64,000 bases of DNA from an uncultured Oleiphilaceae bacterium (GTDB taxonomy: Bacteria > Pseudomonadota > Gammaproteobacteria > Pseudomonadales > Oleiphilaceae): assembly GCA_913060665.1 (NCBI GenBank), contig CAJXUY010000010.1, forward strand, positions 1 through 64,000. The letters run 5' to 3'. Under the pieces are notes generated by a model that was not told the origin of the DNA, did no database searches, and saw nothing but the letters and a program-made list of their open reading frames with translations. The translations under genes were made by a program, and so were the position numbers. This document shows, piece after piece, positions 9,151 to 19,205 of this stretch. Every line of letters starts with the position of its first letter. The stretch's first letter is position 1.

Positions 9151-10548
9151 ATGAGTACAGCAATAGAAGCAGGGTTCACAGATTATAAAGTAGCCGACAT
9201 AACCTTAGCAGGCTGGGGCCGTCGTGAAATAGAAATCGCTGAAGGTGAAATGCCTGCATTGATGGCACTGCGTCGTAAGTACAAATCAGCACAGCCTTTA
9301 AAAGATGCTCGCATCATGGGTTGTATTCACATGACGATTCAAACCGCTGTTTTGATCGAAACATTGGTTGACTTGGGTGCAGATGTTCGCTGGTCTTCGT
9401 GTAACATTTTCTCGACTCAAGACCACGCAGCAGCAGCTATTGCCGCTGTTGGTATTCCGGTTTTTGCTTGGAAGGGCGAAACTGAAGAAGAATTTTTGTG
9501 GTGTATTGAGCAGACTATTTTGTCTGAAAAAGATGGCAGTGAAGTATGGAACGCTAACATGATCCTTGATGATGGTGGCGATCTAACCGAAATGGCTCAC
9601 AACAAGTACCCTGCAATGCTGAATGACATACACGGTATTTCTGAAGAGACCACTACCGGGGTTCACCGTTTGTTAGAAATGCTTGAAAAAGGCGAGCTCA
9701 AAGTACCGGCTATCAATGTTAACGACGCCGTCACCAAGTCTAAAAATGACAATAAGTACGGCTGTCGTCATAGCTTAAACGATGCGATCAAACGTGGTAC
9801 TGACCACCTGCTTTCAGGTAAAAAAGCATTGGTTATTGGATACGGTGATGTAGGTAAAGGATCTGCCGCTTCTCTTAATCAGGAAGGCATGATTGTCAAA
9901 GTGTCTGAAATAGACCCAATCTGCGCGATGCAGGCTTGCATGGACGGGTTTGAAGTAGTATCTCCGTTTATCAATGGCGTTAACGATGGCACACTGGCGT
10001 CTATCGACACTGCATTGCTGCAAAAAACTGACTTAGTGGTTACCACCACCGGTAACTCAAATGTATGTGACAAGAACATGCTTCAGTCACTTAAGAGTGG
10101 CGCAGTTGTATGTAATATCGGTCACTTTGATAACGAAATAGATACCGCTTATATGCGTGAGAACTGGGACTGGCAAGAAGTTAAGCCCCAGGTTCACAAG
10201 ATTGTTCGTAATGCCGCTGAAAACGACCACCTGATTCTTCTTTCTGAAGGTCGTTTGGTTAACCTTGGTAACGCGACAGGTCACCCATCTCGTATCATGG
10301 ACGGTTCTTTTGCTAACCAAGTACTTGCACAAATATACTTGTGGGATGCTAAGTTCGCAGACCTTCCAGAGAGTGAGAAGACGGCAAACTTATACGTTAA
10401 AGTGCTTCCGAAAAAGCTAGATGAAGAAGTTGCAAAAGATATGGTAGAAGGTTTCGGTGGAGTATTGACCCGCCTAACGACTGAGCAAGCAGACTATATC
10501 AATGTACCGGTCGACGGTCCATATAAGCCAGAAAGCTACAAGTACTAA
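9151..10548 (+). CDS. ahcY: S-adenosylhomocysteine hydrolase
   Basis: AhcY splits S-adenosylhomocysteine into homocysteine and adenosine, using bound NAD. The 465 residues carry the substrate-domain motif [15 protein letters not shown], the catalytic segment [17 protein letters not shown], the Rossmann loop [10 protein letters not shown] and the C-terminal KPESYKY. The reading frame is open 17 codons upstream into the REP-like hairpin, but ATG 9151 with TAGGAAG before it is the normal start. It lies between metK and metF in the SAM-cycle cluster. Confidence 0.98.
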   Translation: MSTAIEAGFTDYKVADITLAGWGRREIEIAEGEMPALMALRRKYKSAQPLKDARIMGCIHMTIQTAVLIETLVDLGADVRWSSCNIFSTQDHAAAAIAAVGIPVFAWKGETEEEFLWCIEQTILSEKDGSEVWNANMILDDGGDLTEMAHNKYPAMLNDIHGISEETTTGVHRLLEMLEKGELKVPAINVNDAVTKSKNDNKYGCRHSLNDAIKRGTDHLLSGKKALVIGYGDVGKGSAASLNQEGMIVKVSEIDPICAMQACMDGFEVVSPFINGVNDGTLASIDTALLQKTDLVVTTTGNSNVCDKNMLQSLKSGAVVCNIGHFDNEIDTAYMRENWDWQEVKPQVHKIVRNAAENDHLILLSEGRLVNLGNATGHPSRIMDGSFANQVLAQIYLWDAKFADLPESEKTANLYVKVLPKKLDEEVAKDMVEGFGGVLTRLTTEQADYINVPVDGPYKPESYKY

Positions 10549-10574
10549 TAGTATTAACCCTAAATAGCGGTCAT

Positions 10575-10590
10575 TCCCGCAAAAGCGGGA
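10575..10590. repeat. REP-like hairpin
   Basis: TCCCGC-AAAA-GCGGGA forms a 6-bp stem flanked by TCAT and GTGA, between ahcY and metF. It belongs to the same loose family as the hairpin at 9105. No T-run follows, so it is not a classical terminator. Confidence 0.55.
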
Positions 10591-10642
10591 GTGACCAACG
10601 TAACTAAGTGTCATTAGGGTATACGCCCCAAGGAATTTAGAC

Positions 10643-11512
10643 ATGAATTCGCAAAGACCATTTAAACAACGCTTCAGTTTCGAGTTTTTCCCGCCAAAAA
10701 CACCTGCAGGCATGGAAAAGCTTCAAACCGTCCGTGATGAGCTGGCGAAGCGTGACCCAGATTTTTTCTCTGTAACCTACGGCGCAGGAGGTTCTACACA
10801 AGAACGCACCATTAATACGGTGGTCAACCTGCACAAACAAGGTATCTCAACAGCACCTCATTTATCATGCATCGGTGCAACCACTGAGACATTAACTGAG
10901 CTGTTAGATTTATACAAAGCTAACGATATTCAACGTATCGTCGCCCTTCGTGGTGACCTGCCTTCTGGCATGGGCGCTCATGGCGAACTTCGATACGCCA
11001 ATGACTTAGTCGAGTTTATTCGCAAACATAGCGGCGACCACTTCAATATTGAAGTAGCGGCATACCCTGAATTTCACCCTCAAGCAGCTAATGCTGAGCA
11101 AGATTTGATTAACTTCAAACGTAAAGTGGATGCCGGCGCCAACAGTGCGATCACCCAGTACTTCTATAACATAGATTCATATTTCTACTTTGTAGATCGT
11201 GCAGAAACGATGGGTATCGATATTCCGATCGTGCCGGGTATTATGCCGATCACCAATTACTCAAACCTTATTAGGTTTAGTGATATGTGTGGCGCAGAAG
11301 TACCACGCTGGATTCGTAAGCAATTAGAAGCTTACGGCGACGATATCGATAGTATTAAAAAGTTTGGTGAAGAAGTCGTCACCGAAATGTGTGAACGCCT
11401 GCTAGACGAAGGCGCGCCTGGCCTGCATTTCTACACGCTGAATCAAGTGGAGCCAAGCCTGAATATCTGGGATAATTTGAGCTTGAGCGACCAAGAAAAG
11501 ATCGCGTTTTAA
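10643..11512 (+). CDS. metF: 5,10-methylenetetrahydrofolate reductase
   Basis: MetF reduces methylene-THF to methyl-THF with FAD and NADH, supplying the methyl group that turns homocysteine back into methionine. The 289 residues show FSFEFFPPKTPAGM at the N terminus, VTYGAGGST, HLSCIG, ALRGD, AAYPEFHPQA and ITQYFYN, all typical of the bacterial TIM-barrel enzyme. AAGGAA precedes the ATG. It closes the loop started by metK and ahcY in this cluster. No methionine synthase gene is in the window. Confidence 0.97.
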   Translation: MNSQRPFKQRFSFEFFPPKTPAGMEKLQTVRDELAKRDPDFFSVTYGAGGSTQERTINTVVNLHKQGISTAPHLSCIGATTETLTELLDLYKANDIQRIVALRGDLPSGMGAHGELRYANDLVEFIRKHSGDHFNIEVAAYPEFHPQAANAEQDLINFKRKVDAGANSAITQYFYNIDSYFYFVDRAETMGIDIPIVPGIMPITNYSNLIRFSDMCGAEVPRWIRKQLEAYGDDIDSIKKFGEEVVTEMCERLLDEGAPGLHFYTLNQVEPSLNIWDNLSLSDQEKIAF

Positions 11513-11521
11513 TAGCGCTAC

Positions 11522-11560
11522 CTGGAATCAAGACGTCGCCCCTCCCCTCCTTGATTCCAG
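11522..11560 (+). terminator. Stem-loop after metF
   Basis: CTGGAATCAAG (11522-11532) and CTTGATTCCAG (11550-11560) form a perfect 11-bp stem with a 17-nt C-rich loop. It starts 9 bp after the metF stop. The following tract is C/T-rich rather than a pure T-run, so it may be a weak terminator or another dispersed AATCAAG repeat. Confidence 0.5.
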
Positions 11561-11690
11561 CCCCCTCCCTTTCATTACAACTACTATCTGTCCTCTATAT
11601 AATTATTCTTCACTTTTTGCTGCACTATCCTGTAAAGTCTACCTATAATCCTTCATACCTTTAGACACACTAAACTCAAGTAAACATAGC

Positions 11691-12425
11691 ATGAGAACAC
11701 CCCGAATCTACACCGCTACAGACCTTGCAACAGATACTTCTGTCGGACTTGATCCAGCAGCATCTAACCATGTTGGCAAGGTGCTTCGCATGAAGCGAGG
11801 TCAACCACTCATTTTATTTAATGGCAGCGGTACAGATTACACTGCACAGATTACCGAAGTAACCAAAAAACACGTCACAGCTGCTATCGAGAGTGCAACA
11901 ACGATTGCATCAGAATCCCCTCTTGCCACTCATATTGGTCAGGTCATGTCTCGCGGCGACCGTATGGATTACATGATTCAAAAAAGCACAGAGTTAGGTG
12001 CAACCGAAATAACGCCTCTCACCAGTGGGCGCTGTGAAGTCAAATTAAAGGGAGACCGGGAAGAAAAACGCATAAAACAGTGGCAACAAATAGCAATCAG
12101 CGCGGCGGAGCAATGCGGGCGTTCTAAAATACCCACGATTCACCCCATTACATCGCTAGAAGATTGGGTTAACGATAAACCTGAAGATACACTTGGTCTA
12201 GTGCTCCACCATCGCACTACGCAGCAACTTACCGATATAAAAAAGCCAGACCGCGTTTGCGTGCTCATTGGCCCTGAAGGCGGGCTGTCAGAACCTGAAA
12301 TAAACATAGCAACTGATAAACAATTTATCGCGACAACCTTTGGACCTCGGGTTTTTAGAACAGAAACAGCGCCCGTAGCCACACTATCAATTCTTCAGTG
12401 GCTATGGGGAGATTTCAACGAATAA
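11691..12425 (+). CDS. rsmE: 16S rRNA m3U1498 methyltransferase
   Basis: RsmE methylates N3 of U1498 of 16S rRNA in the assembled 30S subunit, using SAM. The 244 residues contain the N-terminal PUA-like part (MRTPRIYTA, NHVGKVLRMKRGQ) and a SPOUT domain ending in the trefoil-knot motifs LIGPEGGLSEPEI, FGPRVFRTETAPV and ALS-like ATLSILQW. Length and motif order match the family. No strong ribosome binding site precedes the ATG. It follows the SAM-cycle genes but has its own upstream region of about 130 bp, so it is probably transcribed separately. Confidence 0.95.
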   Translation: MRTPRIYTATDLATDTSVGLDPAASNHVGKVLRMKRGQPLILFNGSGTDYTAQITEVTKKHVTAAIESATTIASESPLATHIGQVMSRGDRMDYMIQKSTELGATEITPLTSGRCEVKLKGDREEKRIKQWQQIAISAAEQCGRSKIPTIHPITSLEDWVNDKPEDTLGLVLHHRTTQQLTDIKKPDRVCVLIGPEGGLSEPEINIATDKQFIATTFGPRVFRTETAPVATLSILQWLWGDFNE

Positions 12426-12502
12426 CCGTTACCACAGACTTGCCAACAGACTCAGGCAGCAAAAGCCTGCAAGACTCAAAGGTACAATGTAGGACAATAA
12501 AA

Positions 12503-13765
12503 ATGGAACAAACATCCAACAAAAAAACAATCATTAAACGTTTTTTGCCGCTGATTATTGTTGTTATCACAGGTTTGATCATTTTCTCGCTCATGGCATC
12601 GCGGCCAATCCCCCCCACTAAAGAGCAAGAAGAAAAGGCTTGGGCTGTCAGTACAGAGATGGCAACCAGAGTAGCAGTCCACCCTCAACTACAATTGTTA
12701 GGGAGCGTGGAGTCACCCTATACCACGCAGTTATCAGCAGCGATAAATGCCGATATTATTAGTGTTCCTGTCAGAGAAGGTGAATTTGTATCAAAAGGGG
12801 ATACTCTAGTTGAGTTAGACGAAACTGAAGCACGGCTTAATCTCCAGCAAAAACAAGCTGATATAATCGAGCTCGAAGCCTCAATTATTGCCGAGAAGAA
12901 TCGTTATAGGTCAGACCTTGCAGCCCTAAAGAGTGAACAGTCTCTACTGCAAATAGCAAAGCGATCTGTTGAACGCCAACGAAAACTGGAAAAATCGAAC
13001 CTTACATCCCAAGAGCTAATTGATAATTCCAGCAATAAGCTGGAGCTACAAGCGCTGTCAGTCAATAGCCGACAACTTAGCATCGCCGACCATACCAGTA
13101 GACTTAATCAGTTAGACGCCAAACTATCACGCGCAAAAGCTAATGTTTTGAATGCTGAGCTAGACCTCTCCAGAACATTGATCACGGCCCCGTACAATGG
13201 GCAAATCACTCAGGTAAATGTATCGCCTGGAGGTAGAGTTCGCCCAGGTGAACCCATTGTAGAACTTTATGACAGTAGCCAAATTGAAGTACGCGCTCAG
13301 ATACCCGACAAATCTATCAACCTTGTAAGATCGTCACTTAAAATAGGCGAGCCGCTAAAAGCATCCATTTCAATTTACGGTGAAGATGTAACACTAACAC
13401 TCAACCGGCTATCGGGAAAAACCAACACAGGGTCGGGTGGCGTAGATGGTTTATTTAAAGCCACTAGTGAAAACCCTCCTTTTATTATTGGCAGCTCCGT
13501 AAAACTGACACTTGACCTCCCTCTTTTAGAAAAGGCGATTACTGCGCCCATCTCTGCGGTATACGGCACTAACCGAATTTACAGCATAAAAGATCAACGA
13601 TTAGTGTCTGTCAACGCCTCTATTATCGGAGCATATTTCACCAACAAAGGGCAACAACGGCTGATTCTTGACACACCACTAAGTACCGGCGATTCATTCA
13701 TTACTACACAGCTACCTAATGCTATCAATGGATTAAAAGTAACGGTTAGAGGCGCCAACCTATGA
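12503..13765 (+). CDS. RND efflux periplasmic adaptor (HlyD/MFP family)
   Basis: The 420-residue protein has an N-terminal membrane anchor (about residues 12-30, FLPLIIVVITGLIIFSLM). A lipoyl half (VPVREGEFVSKGDTLVELDE), a long alpha-helical hairpin (about 110-220) and the second lipoyl half (LITAPYNGQITQVNVSPGGRV) follow, then beta-barrel and membrane-proximal domains. ATG 12503 is preferred over upstream in-frame starts because TAGGA lies about 8 nt before it. Its last codons overlap the RND permease start (ATGA), so the two are co-translated. Substrate unknown; no outer membrane channel gene is adjacent. Confidence 0.92.
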   Translation: MEQTSNKKTIIKRFLPLIIVVITGLIIFSLMASRPIPPTKEQEEKAWAVSTEMATRVAVHPQLQLLGSVESPYTTQLSAAINADIISVPVREGEFVSKGDTLVELDETEARLNLQQKQADIIELEASIIAEKNRYRSDLAALKSEQSLLQIAKRSVERQRKLEKSNLTSQELIDNSSNKLELQALSVNSRQLSIADHTSRLNQLDAKLSRAKANVLNAELDLSRTLITAPYNGQITQVNVSPGGRVRPGEPIVELYDSSQIEVRAQIPDKSINLVRSSLKIGEPLKASISIYGEDVTLTLNRLSGKTNTGSGGVDGLFKATSENPPFIIGSSVKLTLDLPLLEKAITAPISAVYGTNRIYSIKDQRLVSVNASIIGAYFTNKGQQRLILDTPLSTGDSFITTQLPNAINGLKVTVRGANL

Positions 13766-16700
13766 CCTCACCCAATGGACCTAGCTCTGAATATCCAAAG
13801 TCAGAATTGCCCCGCTTAGGAAGCCCTCAGGCTGTTCACCAACAAGATATGATTGGGCGATTTGCTCAGCACAAAGTGGCCGCCAACCTATTAATGATCA
13901 TCATGTTGCTGGCGGGCATTATTGGCCTTAGCAAACTCAACACCCAGTTTCTACCGACGTTCGCTTTAGACTACGTTACGGTCAGAGTCGTCTGGCCGGG
14001 CGCAACAGCTGAAGACATAGCGCGCTCAGTCACCACACCGCTTGAGCAAGAACTGAAAAATCTCGATTTTGTCAAAGAGATGCGCTCGGTGTCGAGTCGT
14101 GGCTTCGGCACCATCATTATCGAGTACGAAGAAGGCAGCGATATGGGGCTAGCCCTTGATCAAGTAAAAGAGTTCGTGAGCCTAGTTAGAAACCTTCCGT
14201 CGGATGCGGAAGACCCCAAAGTCACCAAAGTCGTGCGTAATGAGGATGTCGCAACCCTAATACTTACCTCAGATAATTCGCTCGAGGAGTTACGGCCTCT
14301 AGCTTACCAGTTTGAGCGAGAACTATTGGCACTAGGTATCGCTAAAGTTGATTTTACCGGGCTACCTGAACAGGAAATTGCGATTCAGATTCCAGCTCAG
14401 ACCATCGAACGGTTAAAACTATCTCTGCCCCAAATTGGCCGTCTAATAAAAGACCAAAGCCAGGATATTCCCGCAGGTACCAGCGGCAAAAACGAAGTTG
14501 CAAGAGAGCTTCGAAGCCTTGAACAACGCCGGACCGATAAGGGGTTCCGTGAACTAGCAATATTAACATCGAAAGATACCCAACGACTCACGCTTGATGA
14601 CATTGCAAATATTGATCAGCGCTCGAAAGACAACCAAGTGGAGGTTTTCTATAAAGGGAACCCTGCGATATTGATGAAGATATTGCGCACAGAAAACTCC
14701 GACACACTTAAAGCCGCAGAAATACTTCATCAATGGTTAGATGGCGTGAAACCCAGGTTATCGCAAGGTACAGAATTACATGCGTTTAATGAAGCCTATG
14801 TACTAGTTGAAGAGCGAATAGACCTTCTTTTAAAAAACGGGCTGGGCGGCTTAATACTGGTCATAGGAATACTATTTATATTTCTCAATGGACGGGTCGC
14901 ATTTTGGGTCGCTTGTGGTATACCGATCTCGTTTATGGGCACACTGGCCGTCTTATACTTGGCCGGAGGAAGCATCAACATGGTCAGCTTGTTTGCGCTG
15001 ATTATGGCGCTTGGCATCATTGTTGATGACGCGATTGTAGTCGGTGAAGATGCTCTCACTCACTATGTAACCGGCGAAAGTTCACTGCAAGCCGCAGAAG
15101 GCGGTGCTCGAAGAATGTTTATACCCGTCGTATCATCATCTCTCACCACGATAGCCGCCTTTTTACCTTTAATGATGATCAGTGGTATCATCGGAAATAT
15201 ACTCAGCGCGATTCCGCTGGTCATTATCTGCGTTATTGTTGCATCACTCATCGAAAGTTTTTTAATTCTTCCTGGTCACCTACGACATAGTTTTCATCGT
15301 AGCCACCACAAAACACCAGGGCCATTTCGTATCAAACTGGACAATGGCTTTGTCAGGTTCAGAGACCTTCGGTTTCGTCCACTCATAACCGCGGCGATGG
15401 AACACCGCCTAACCACCGTATTAATTGCAGTATGTGCATTAGCATTGGCCATATCGTTAATCGTCAGCGGTAGAATCCAGTTTACTTTCTTCCCCTCCCC
15501 CGACAATAAAGTACTAATATCCAGTGTTAAGTTTGCTGCAGGAACGCCTCCTGAAAAAGTACGGGCGTTCGGCCTAGAAATGGAACAGCAGCTTCAGAAC
15601 ACCAATGAAAAGCTAAAAACAGAGAGTGATATTCTGATGCATAGCGTGCTCAGGATAAATACAGCCACCTTTGATGGCGGAAAAAACTACTCTTCCGGAG
15701 ACCAATACGCTTCCGTTCACGCAGAACTAACGTCGCCAGACCTTCGAGACGTCACCAATACCGAGTTCGTAGCAGCTTGGGAGTCCGCGATGAGTATACC
15801 CGATGGGATTGAGCAACTCAGTGTTACCAGTCCTAAAGGCGGCCCTCCAGGCAAAGACATCGACATATTTCTATCTGGCATAGCCCCCGCCGAGCTTAAA
15901 AAGGCAGCAGAAGAAGTTAGCGACAAGCTAAGAAGTTATGCTGGCGTAAATAACGTTCAAGATGACCTACCTTATGGTAAACAGCAATTCATTTATGAGC
16001 TAACGCCTTTGGGTAATTCATTAGGGATCACCGTATCTAATGTGGGCAGTCAATTAAGAGCTGCGTTCGATGGGCAGCTTATTCAGATCTTCTATGACGA
16101 TAACGAAGAAGTCGAGGTCAGGGTTATACTGCCTGATGAAGAGCGCGATAGCTATGCGACCCTTGAAACGTTTCCAATTATCACCCCCAATGGCAGCAGC
16201 GCGCCATTGAGCAATATAGTCAACCTCACTAGCCGTAAAGGGCTAGAACTGCTCCGACACACCGATGGTCAGTTGGGCATCCACGTCACCTCTGAGGTGG
16301 ACACAACCGCTAACAACGCCAATATTATTCTGGATGACATGCAGGCAAATTTCTTCCCAAATTTAGCCGAACGATATGGGCTTAAAGTAGACCTCAAAGG
16401 AAAAGCCGAAGAGCAACGAGAAACCGGCAACGATATGAAAAATGGCGCATTAATCGCATTTGCCCTTATCTTCCTCATACTCGCATGGGTATTTGGCTCG
16501 TATACCTGGCCCTTTGCCATTATGGTTGCTATTCCCTTTGGCCTAACCGGAGCAGTATTCGGCCACGCCCTGCTCAACATCGACCTTACAATCCTTTCTC
16601 TATTTGGGTTTTTCGGCCTTTCAGGTATTGTTATAAACGATGCAATTATTTTGGTCACATTCTACCAAGAGCTAAGAGCAAAAGGACTAGCAATCAAACA

Positions 16701-17031
16701 AGCGGTTATTGATGCCGCTTGTTTAAGACTCAGAGCAGTGCTGTTGACATCATTGACCACGATTGCGGGTTTAACCCCTCTACTATTTGAAACATCACTA
16801 CAAGCTCAGTTTCTCATCCCAATGGCCGTCAGCATCTCTTTTGGGCTCGCATTCGCAACCTTACTCGTGTTGATAGTCATTCCGGTTATTTTGTCTTTAA
16901 TCGAAGATGGGAAGGCTATTTTTCAACGATACGCTCTAAGTGAAAACAGTGTCACTGAAAATACACAGGAAGAACTAGCGGCCACTAAAGAGGCTCAAGA
17001 CCTGATCAAAATAGCGTCTCAAAAACCCTAA
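13762..17031 (+). CDS. RND efflux transporter permease (AcrB/MexB-like)
   Basis: The 1089-residue inner membrane protein has the RND layout: TM1 near residues 38-55 with LPTF after it, two large periplasmic loops, and TM blocks at about 360-500 and 890-1040. The central block carries GIIVDDAIVVGEDA, including the paired aspartates of the proton relay. WPGATAEDIARSVTTPLEQEL is the conserved porter-domain opening. The gene overlaps the adaptor gene by 4 bp. It is most like the HAE-type or uncharacterised RND groups, not the metal CusA group. The long polar N terminus (30 residues before TM1) and C-terminal tail are minor oddities. Confidence 0.95.
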   Translation: MTSPNGPSSEYPKSELPRLGSPQAVHQQDMIGRFAQHKVAANLLMIIMLLAGIIGLSKLNTQFLPTFALDYVTVRVVWPGATAEDIARSVTTPLEQELKNLDFVKEMRSVSSRGFGTIIIEYEEGSDMGLALDQVKEFVSLVRNLPSDAEDPKVTKVVRNEDVATLILTSDNSLEELRPLAYQFERELLALGIAKVDFTGLPEQEIAIQIPAQTIERLKLSLPQIGRLIKDQSQDIPAGTSGKNEVARELRSLEQRRTDKGFRELAILTSKDTQRLTLDDIANIDQRSKDNQVEVFYKGNPAILMKILRTENSDTLKAAEILHQWLDGVKPRLSQGTELHAFNEAYVLVEERIDLLLKNGLGGLILVIGILFIFLNGRVAFWVACGIPISFMGTLAVLYLAGGSINMVSLFALIMALGIIVDDAIVVGEDALTHYVTGESSLQAAEGGARRMFIPVVSSSLTTIAAFLPLMMISGIIGNILSAIPLVIICVIVASLIESFLILPGHLRHSFHRSHHKTPGPFRIKLDNGFVRFRDLRFRPLITAAMEHRLTTVLIAVCALALAISLIVSGRIQFTFFPSPDNKVLISSVKFAAGTPPEKVRAFGLEMEQQLQNTNEKLKTESDILMHSVLRINTATFDGGKNYSSGDQYASVHAELTSPDLRDVTNTEFVAAWESAMSIPDGIEQLSVTSPKGGPPGKDIDIFLSGIAPAELKKAAEEVSDKLRSYAGVNNVQDDLPYGKQQFIYELTPLGNSLGITVSNVGSQLRAAFDGQLIQIFYDDNEEVEVRVILPDEERDSYATLETFPIITPNGSSAPLSNIVNLTSRKGLELLRHTDGQLGIHVTSEVDTTANNANIILDDMQANFFPNLAERYGLKVDLKGKAEEQRETGNDMKNGALIAFALIFLILAWVFGSYTWPFAIMVAIPFGLTGAVFGHALLNIDLTILSLFGFFGLSGIVINDAIILVTFYQELRAKGLAIKQAVIDAACLRLRAVLLTSLTTIAGLTPLLFETSLQAQFLIPMAVSISFGLAFATLLVLIVIPVILSLIEDGKAIFQRYALSENSVTENTQEELAATKEAQDLIKIASQKP

Positions 17032-17549
17032 AACAGCCCCTAATTTCAACAAATATAATGAGTTAACGAGTTACCCACATATTCTGTGGATAACTCTGTT
17101 AATACATTTTGGGAAACAGTCTATCAGCCCTGTTTTATCTGGGGTCGTGTCAAATTGTCCGAAAAATAGCCCAAGACACAATACTCTTTACATTCAATAG
17201 GTTATAAATGTCAATAATGTAATATGACATTTTTTTACTTTTTTATCGCAAGTAATTTATGAACCATTGTCAATTGTGAATATCATTTTATATTGCTGCA
17301 ATTTGTAACCCTAAAGAGCTCACAAAACGTGAGCTACCCCGTGTTTTGTTACAAATAGTATAAGTCTGACTTTTCAATTTATTTTGCCTCGATATAATAC
17401 CCTTGTGCCAAAAATGTTCGCTTTTAAACATCTCGGTTAAGATTTCGAAATAACCCCCTTATCTAGCGTCAGCTGGATACCGACTAATAACTCTGATATT
17501 GAGTGCGAACGCAGCCATTCGCCCCGCACTTAAGAGGCTAGATCAACAC
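17032..17549. other. Long intergenic region with nested inverted repeat
   Basis: This region of about 518 bp is AT-rich and holds no gene. A nested inverted repeat spans 17301-17356: the outer arms ATTTGTAAC (17301) and GTTACAAAT (17348) enclose AGCTCAC/GTGAGCT (17317-17335). TATAAT at 17393-17398 is a likely -10 box for the DUF445 gene, with a poor -35 box near 17371. AAGAGG at 17532-17537 is that gene's ribosome binding site. Confidence 0.5.
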
Positions 17550-18776
17550 ATGATGGAACTATTACAAAACCCAGAGTTTTGGAAGTACGTGAGCATCCCC
17601 TTTGTTGCAGGGCTAATTGGCTGGACGACCAACTGGCTAGCTATAAAGTTAACATTCTTACCTTTGGAGTTTGTTGGTATTCCTCCTTTACTGGGGTGGC
17701 AGGGAATCATTCCGTCAAAAGCACGAAAAATGGCCGCTATTAGCGTAGATGCGACCATTTCTAAAATTGGTACTGTCCGTGAGGTCTTCGAGCAGATTGA
17801 CCCAAAAGTGTTAGCAACCCACATAATAAAAACTGTTGAACCTAGAATTGAAGAGTATGTCGATGAGCTAATGCTAAAAAAGCACGCCACCTTTTGGGAA
17901 AACTTACCCACACCTATGCGCCAAATGGTCTATGACCGAGTCAGGAAGAGCGCACCAGACCTTGTCGACAATTTAGTGGACGACCTTGCAACCAATATCG
18001 AAGAACTTTTAGATATTAAAGGTATGGTAATAGATCAGCTGGCTGAAGATAAGATATTGCTCAACCGAATCTTTTTAGAATGCGGCGACAAGGAGTTTCG
18101 TTTTATCATTAACTCCGGCGCATGGCTTGGATTATTCTTTGGCCTTATTCAAATGGCCGTATGGTACTTTTTCAAGAACTGGTGGATATTACCCGTTGCC
18201 GGACTTATTGTGGGCTACGCAACCAACTGGATCGCACTCAATGTTATTTTCCGCCCAGTTAACCCTATAAAAATAATGGGAATTGAGTTTCAGGGGTTAT
18301 TCCTTAAACGGCAAAAGGCGGTTGCTCATTCATTCTGTTCCATTATTACTCACGAAATACTAACCATAGGCAATATCATTAATGCTACCCTAAACGGGTC
18401 TAGTGCAGATAGAGCCAAAAACATGATTAAAAAACATATTAAGCCTATCGTTGATGATACTGCAGGCCTATCAAAACCCTTAACTCAAATCGCATTTGGG
18501 CCTAAAGGCTTCGCTCACCTCAAGCACCATGTCGGTGAAAAAGCCATCGAAATATCAGCTGACGCCTTTACTGACCCCGTATTCAATAACGATAGGGCTG
18601 AAGCTGTAGAAAGTCTCATGAGGGAACGGATGGAAAACCTCAGCTCAGAAGAATTTCAAGACCTACTCAGGCCTTGCTTTCAGGAGGACGAGGTGAAACT
18701 AATTCTTATTGGTGCAGCCCTTGGCTTTGGAGCGGGCCTGGCTCAACTGATACTGGTGTTTGGCTCTGGAGTTTAG
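17550..18776 (+). CDS. DUF445 family membrane protein
   Basis: The 408-residue protein has an N-terminal membrane segment (YVSIPFVAGLIGWTTNWLAI) followed by KLTFLPLEF and GIIPSKARKMA. In its second half the pattern repeats: WWILPVAGLIVGYATNWIAL, then FRPVNPIKIMG and FLKRQKAVA. This twofold GYATNW-type repeat is typical of DUF445 proteins, whose function is not established. A last hydrophobic helix lies at the C terminus. The start is taken as ATG 17550, with AAGAGG 12 nt before it. The TTG 17 codons upstream has no better signal. Confidence 0.85.
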   Translation: MMELLQNPEFWKYVSIPFVAGLIGWTTNWLAIKLTFLPLEFVGIPPLLGWQGIIPSKARKMAAISVDATISKIGTVREVFEQIDPKVLATHIIKTVEPRIEEYVDELMLKKHATFWENLPTPMRQMVYDRVRKSAPDLVDNLVDDLATNIEELLDIKGMVIDQLAEDKILLNRIFLECGDKEFRFIINSGAWLGLFFGLIQMAVWYFFKNWWILPVAGLIVGYATNWIALNVIFRPVNPIKIMGIEFQGLFLKRQKAVAHSFCSIITHEILTIGNIINATLNGSSADRAKNMIKKHIKPIVDDTAGLSKPLTQIAFGPKGFAHLKHHVGEKAIEISADAFTDPVFNNDRAEAVESLMRERMENLSSEEFQDLLRPCFQEDEVKLILIGAALGFGAGLAQLILVFGSGV

Positions 18777-18965
18777 TTTCGATCCACCCCCTGAAAGTAA
18801 AAAACCACTTTAATACAACCACATACAAAGATCTTATAAAAACCACACGAAGTTTTTGACTTATCCTGTTTGATGTACTTAACTTTTATTAGAAATGTGA
18901 ACTTTTGTTATATTTTATTTCTTTTATTAAAACGTGATCCAAGCGGATGTATTCAGGAGAGTGAA

Positions 18966-19175
18966 ATGACAAGTAACCTTTGTCAAATACGATTGGGAAA
19001 TGAAGTTAAAAAGCGCAATCAAATAAGAAAGCAGTTATTAGAAGAAGTAACCCACCTCATTCGAAAACTGGAAGTAGCTGAAGCGAATTGCTCAAAGCCT
19101 TCGTTCGGTACGGTTCGCTCTTATGAGTCAATGATACATGAACGATGCAGCATGCTTGCACGGTTATCTGGGTAA
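18966..19175 (+). CDS. Small basic protein of unknown function, 69 residues
   Basis: The ATG at 18966 has a strong AGGAG at 18955-18959, so translation is likely even though the reading frame is open further upstream. The product is small, basic and helical, with a central heptad-like stretch (LLEEVTHLIRKLEVAEANC) and the tail YESMIHERCSMLARLSG. No named family was recognised. It stands between the DUF445 gene and the convergent YihY gene. Confidence 0.6.
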   Translation: MTSNLCQIRLGNEVKKRNQIRKQLLEEVTHLIRKLEVAEANCSKPSFGTVRSYESMIHERCSMLARLSG

Positions 19176-19205
19176 GCGTGCGGTAATCAAGGCGCAGCTT
19201 GAACG

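Noticed and set aside
16269-16658. Long minus-strand open frame of 129 codons
   Set aside because: It is a shadow of the RND permease gene with no ribosome binding site and no protein-like pattern.
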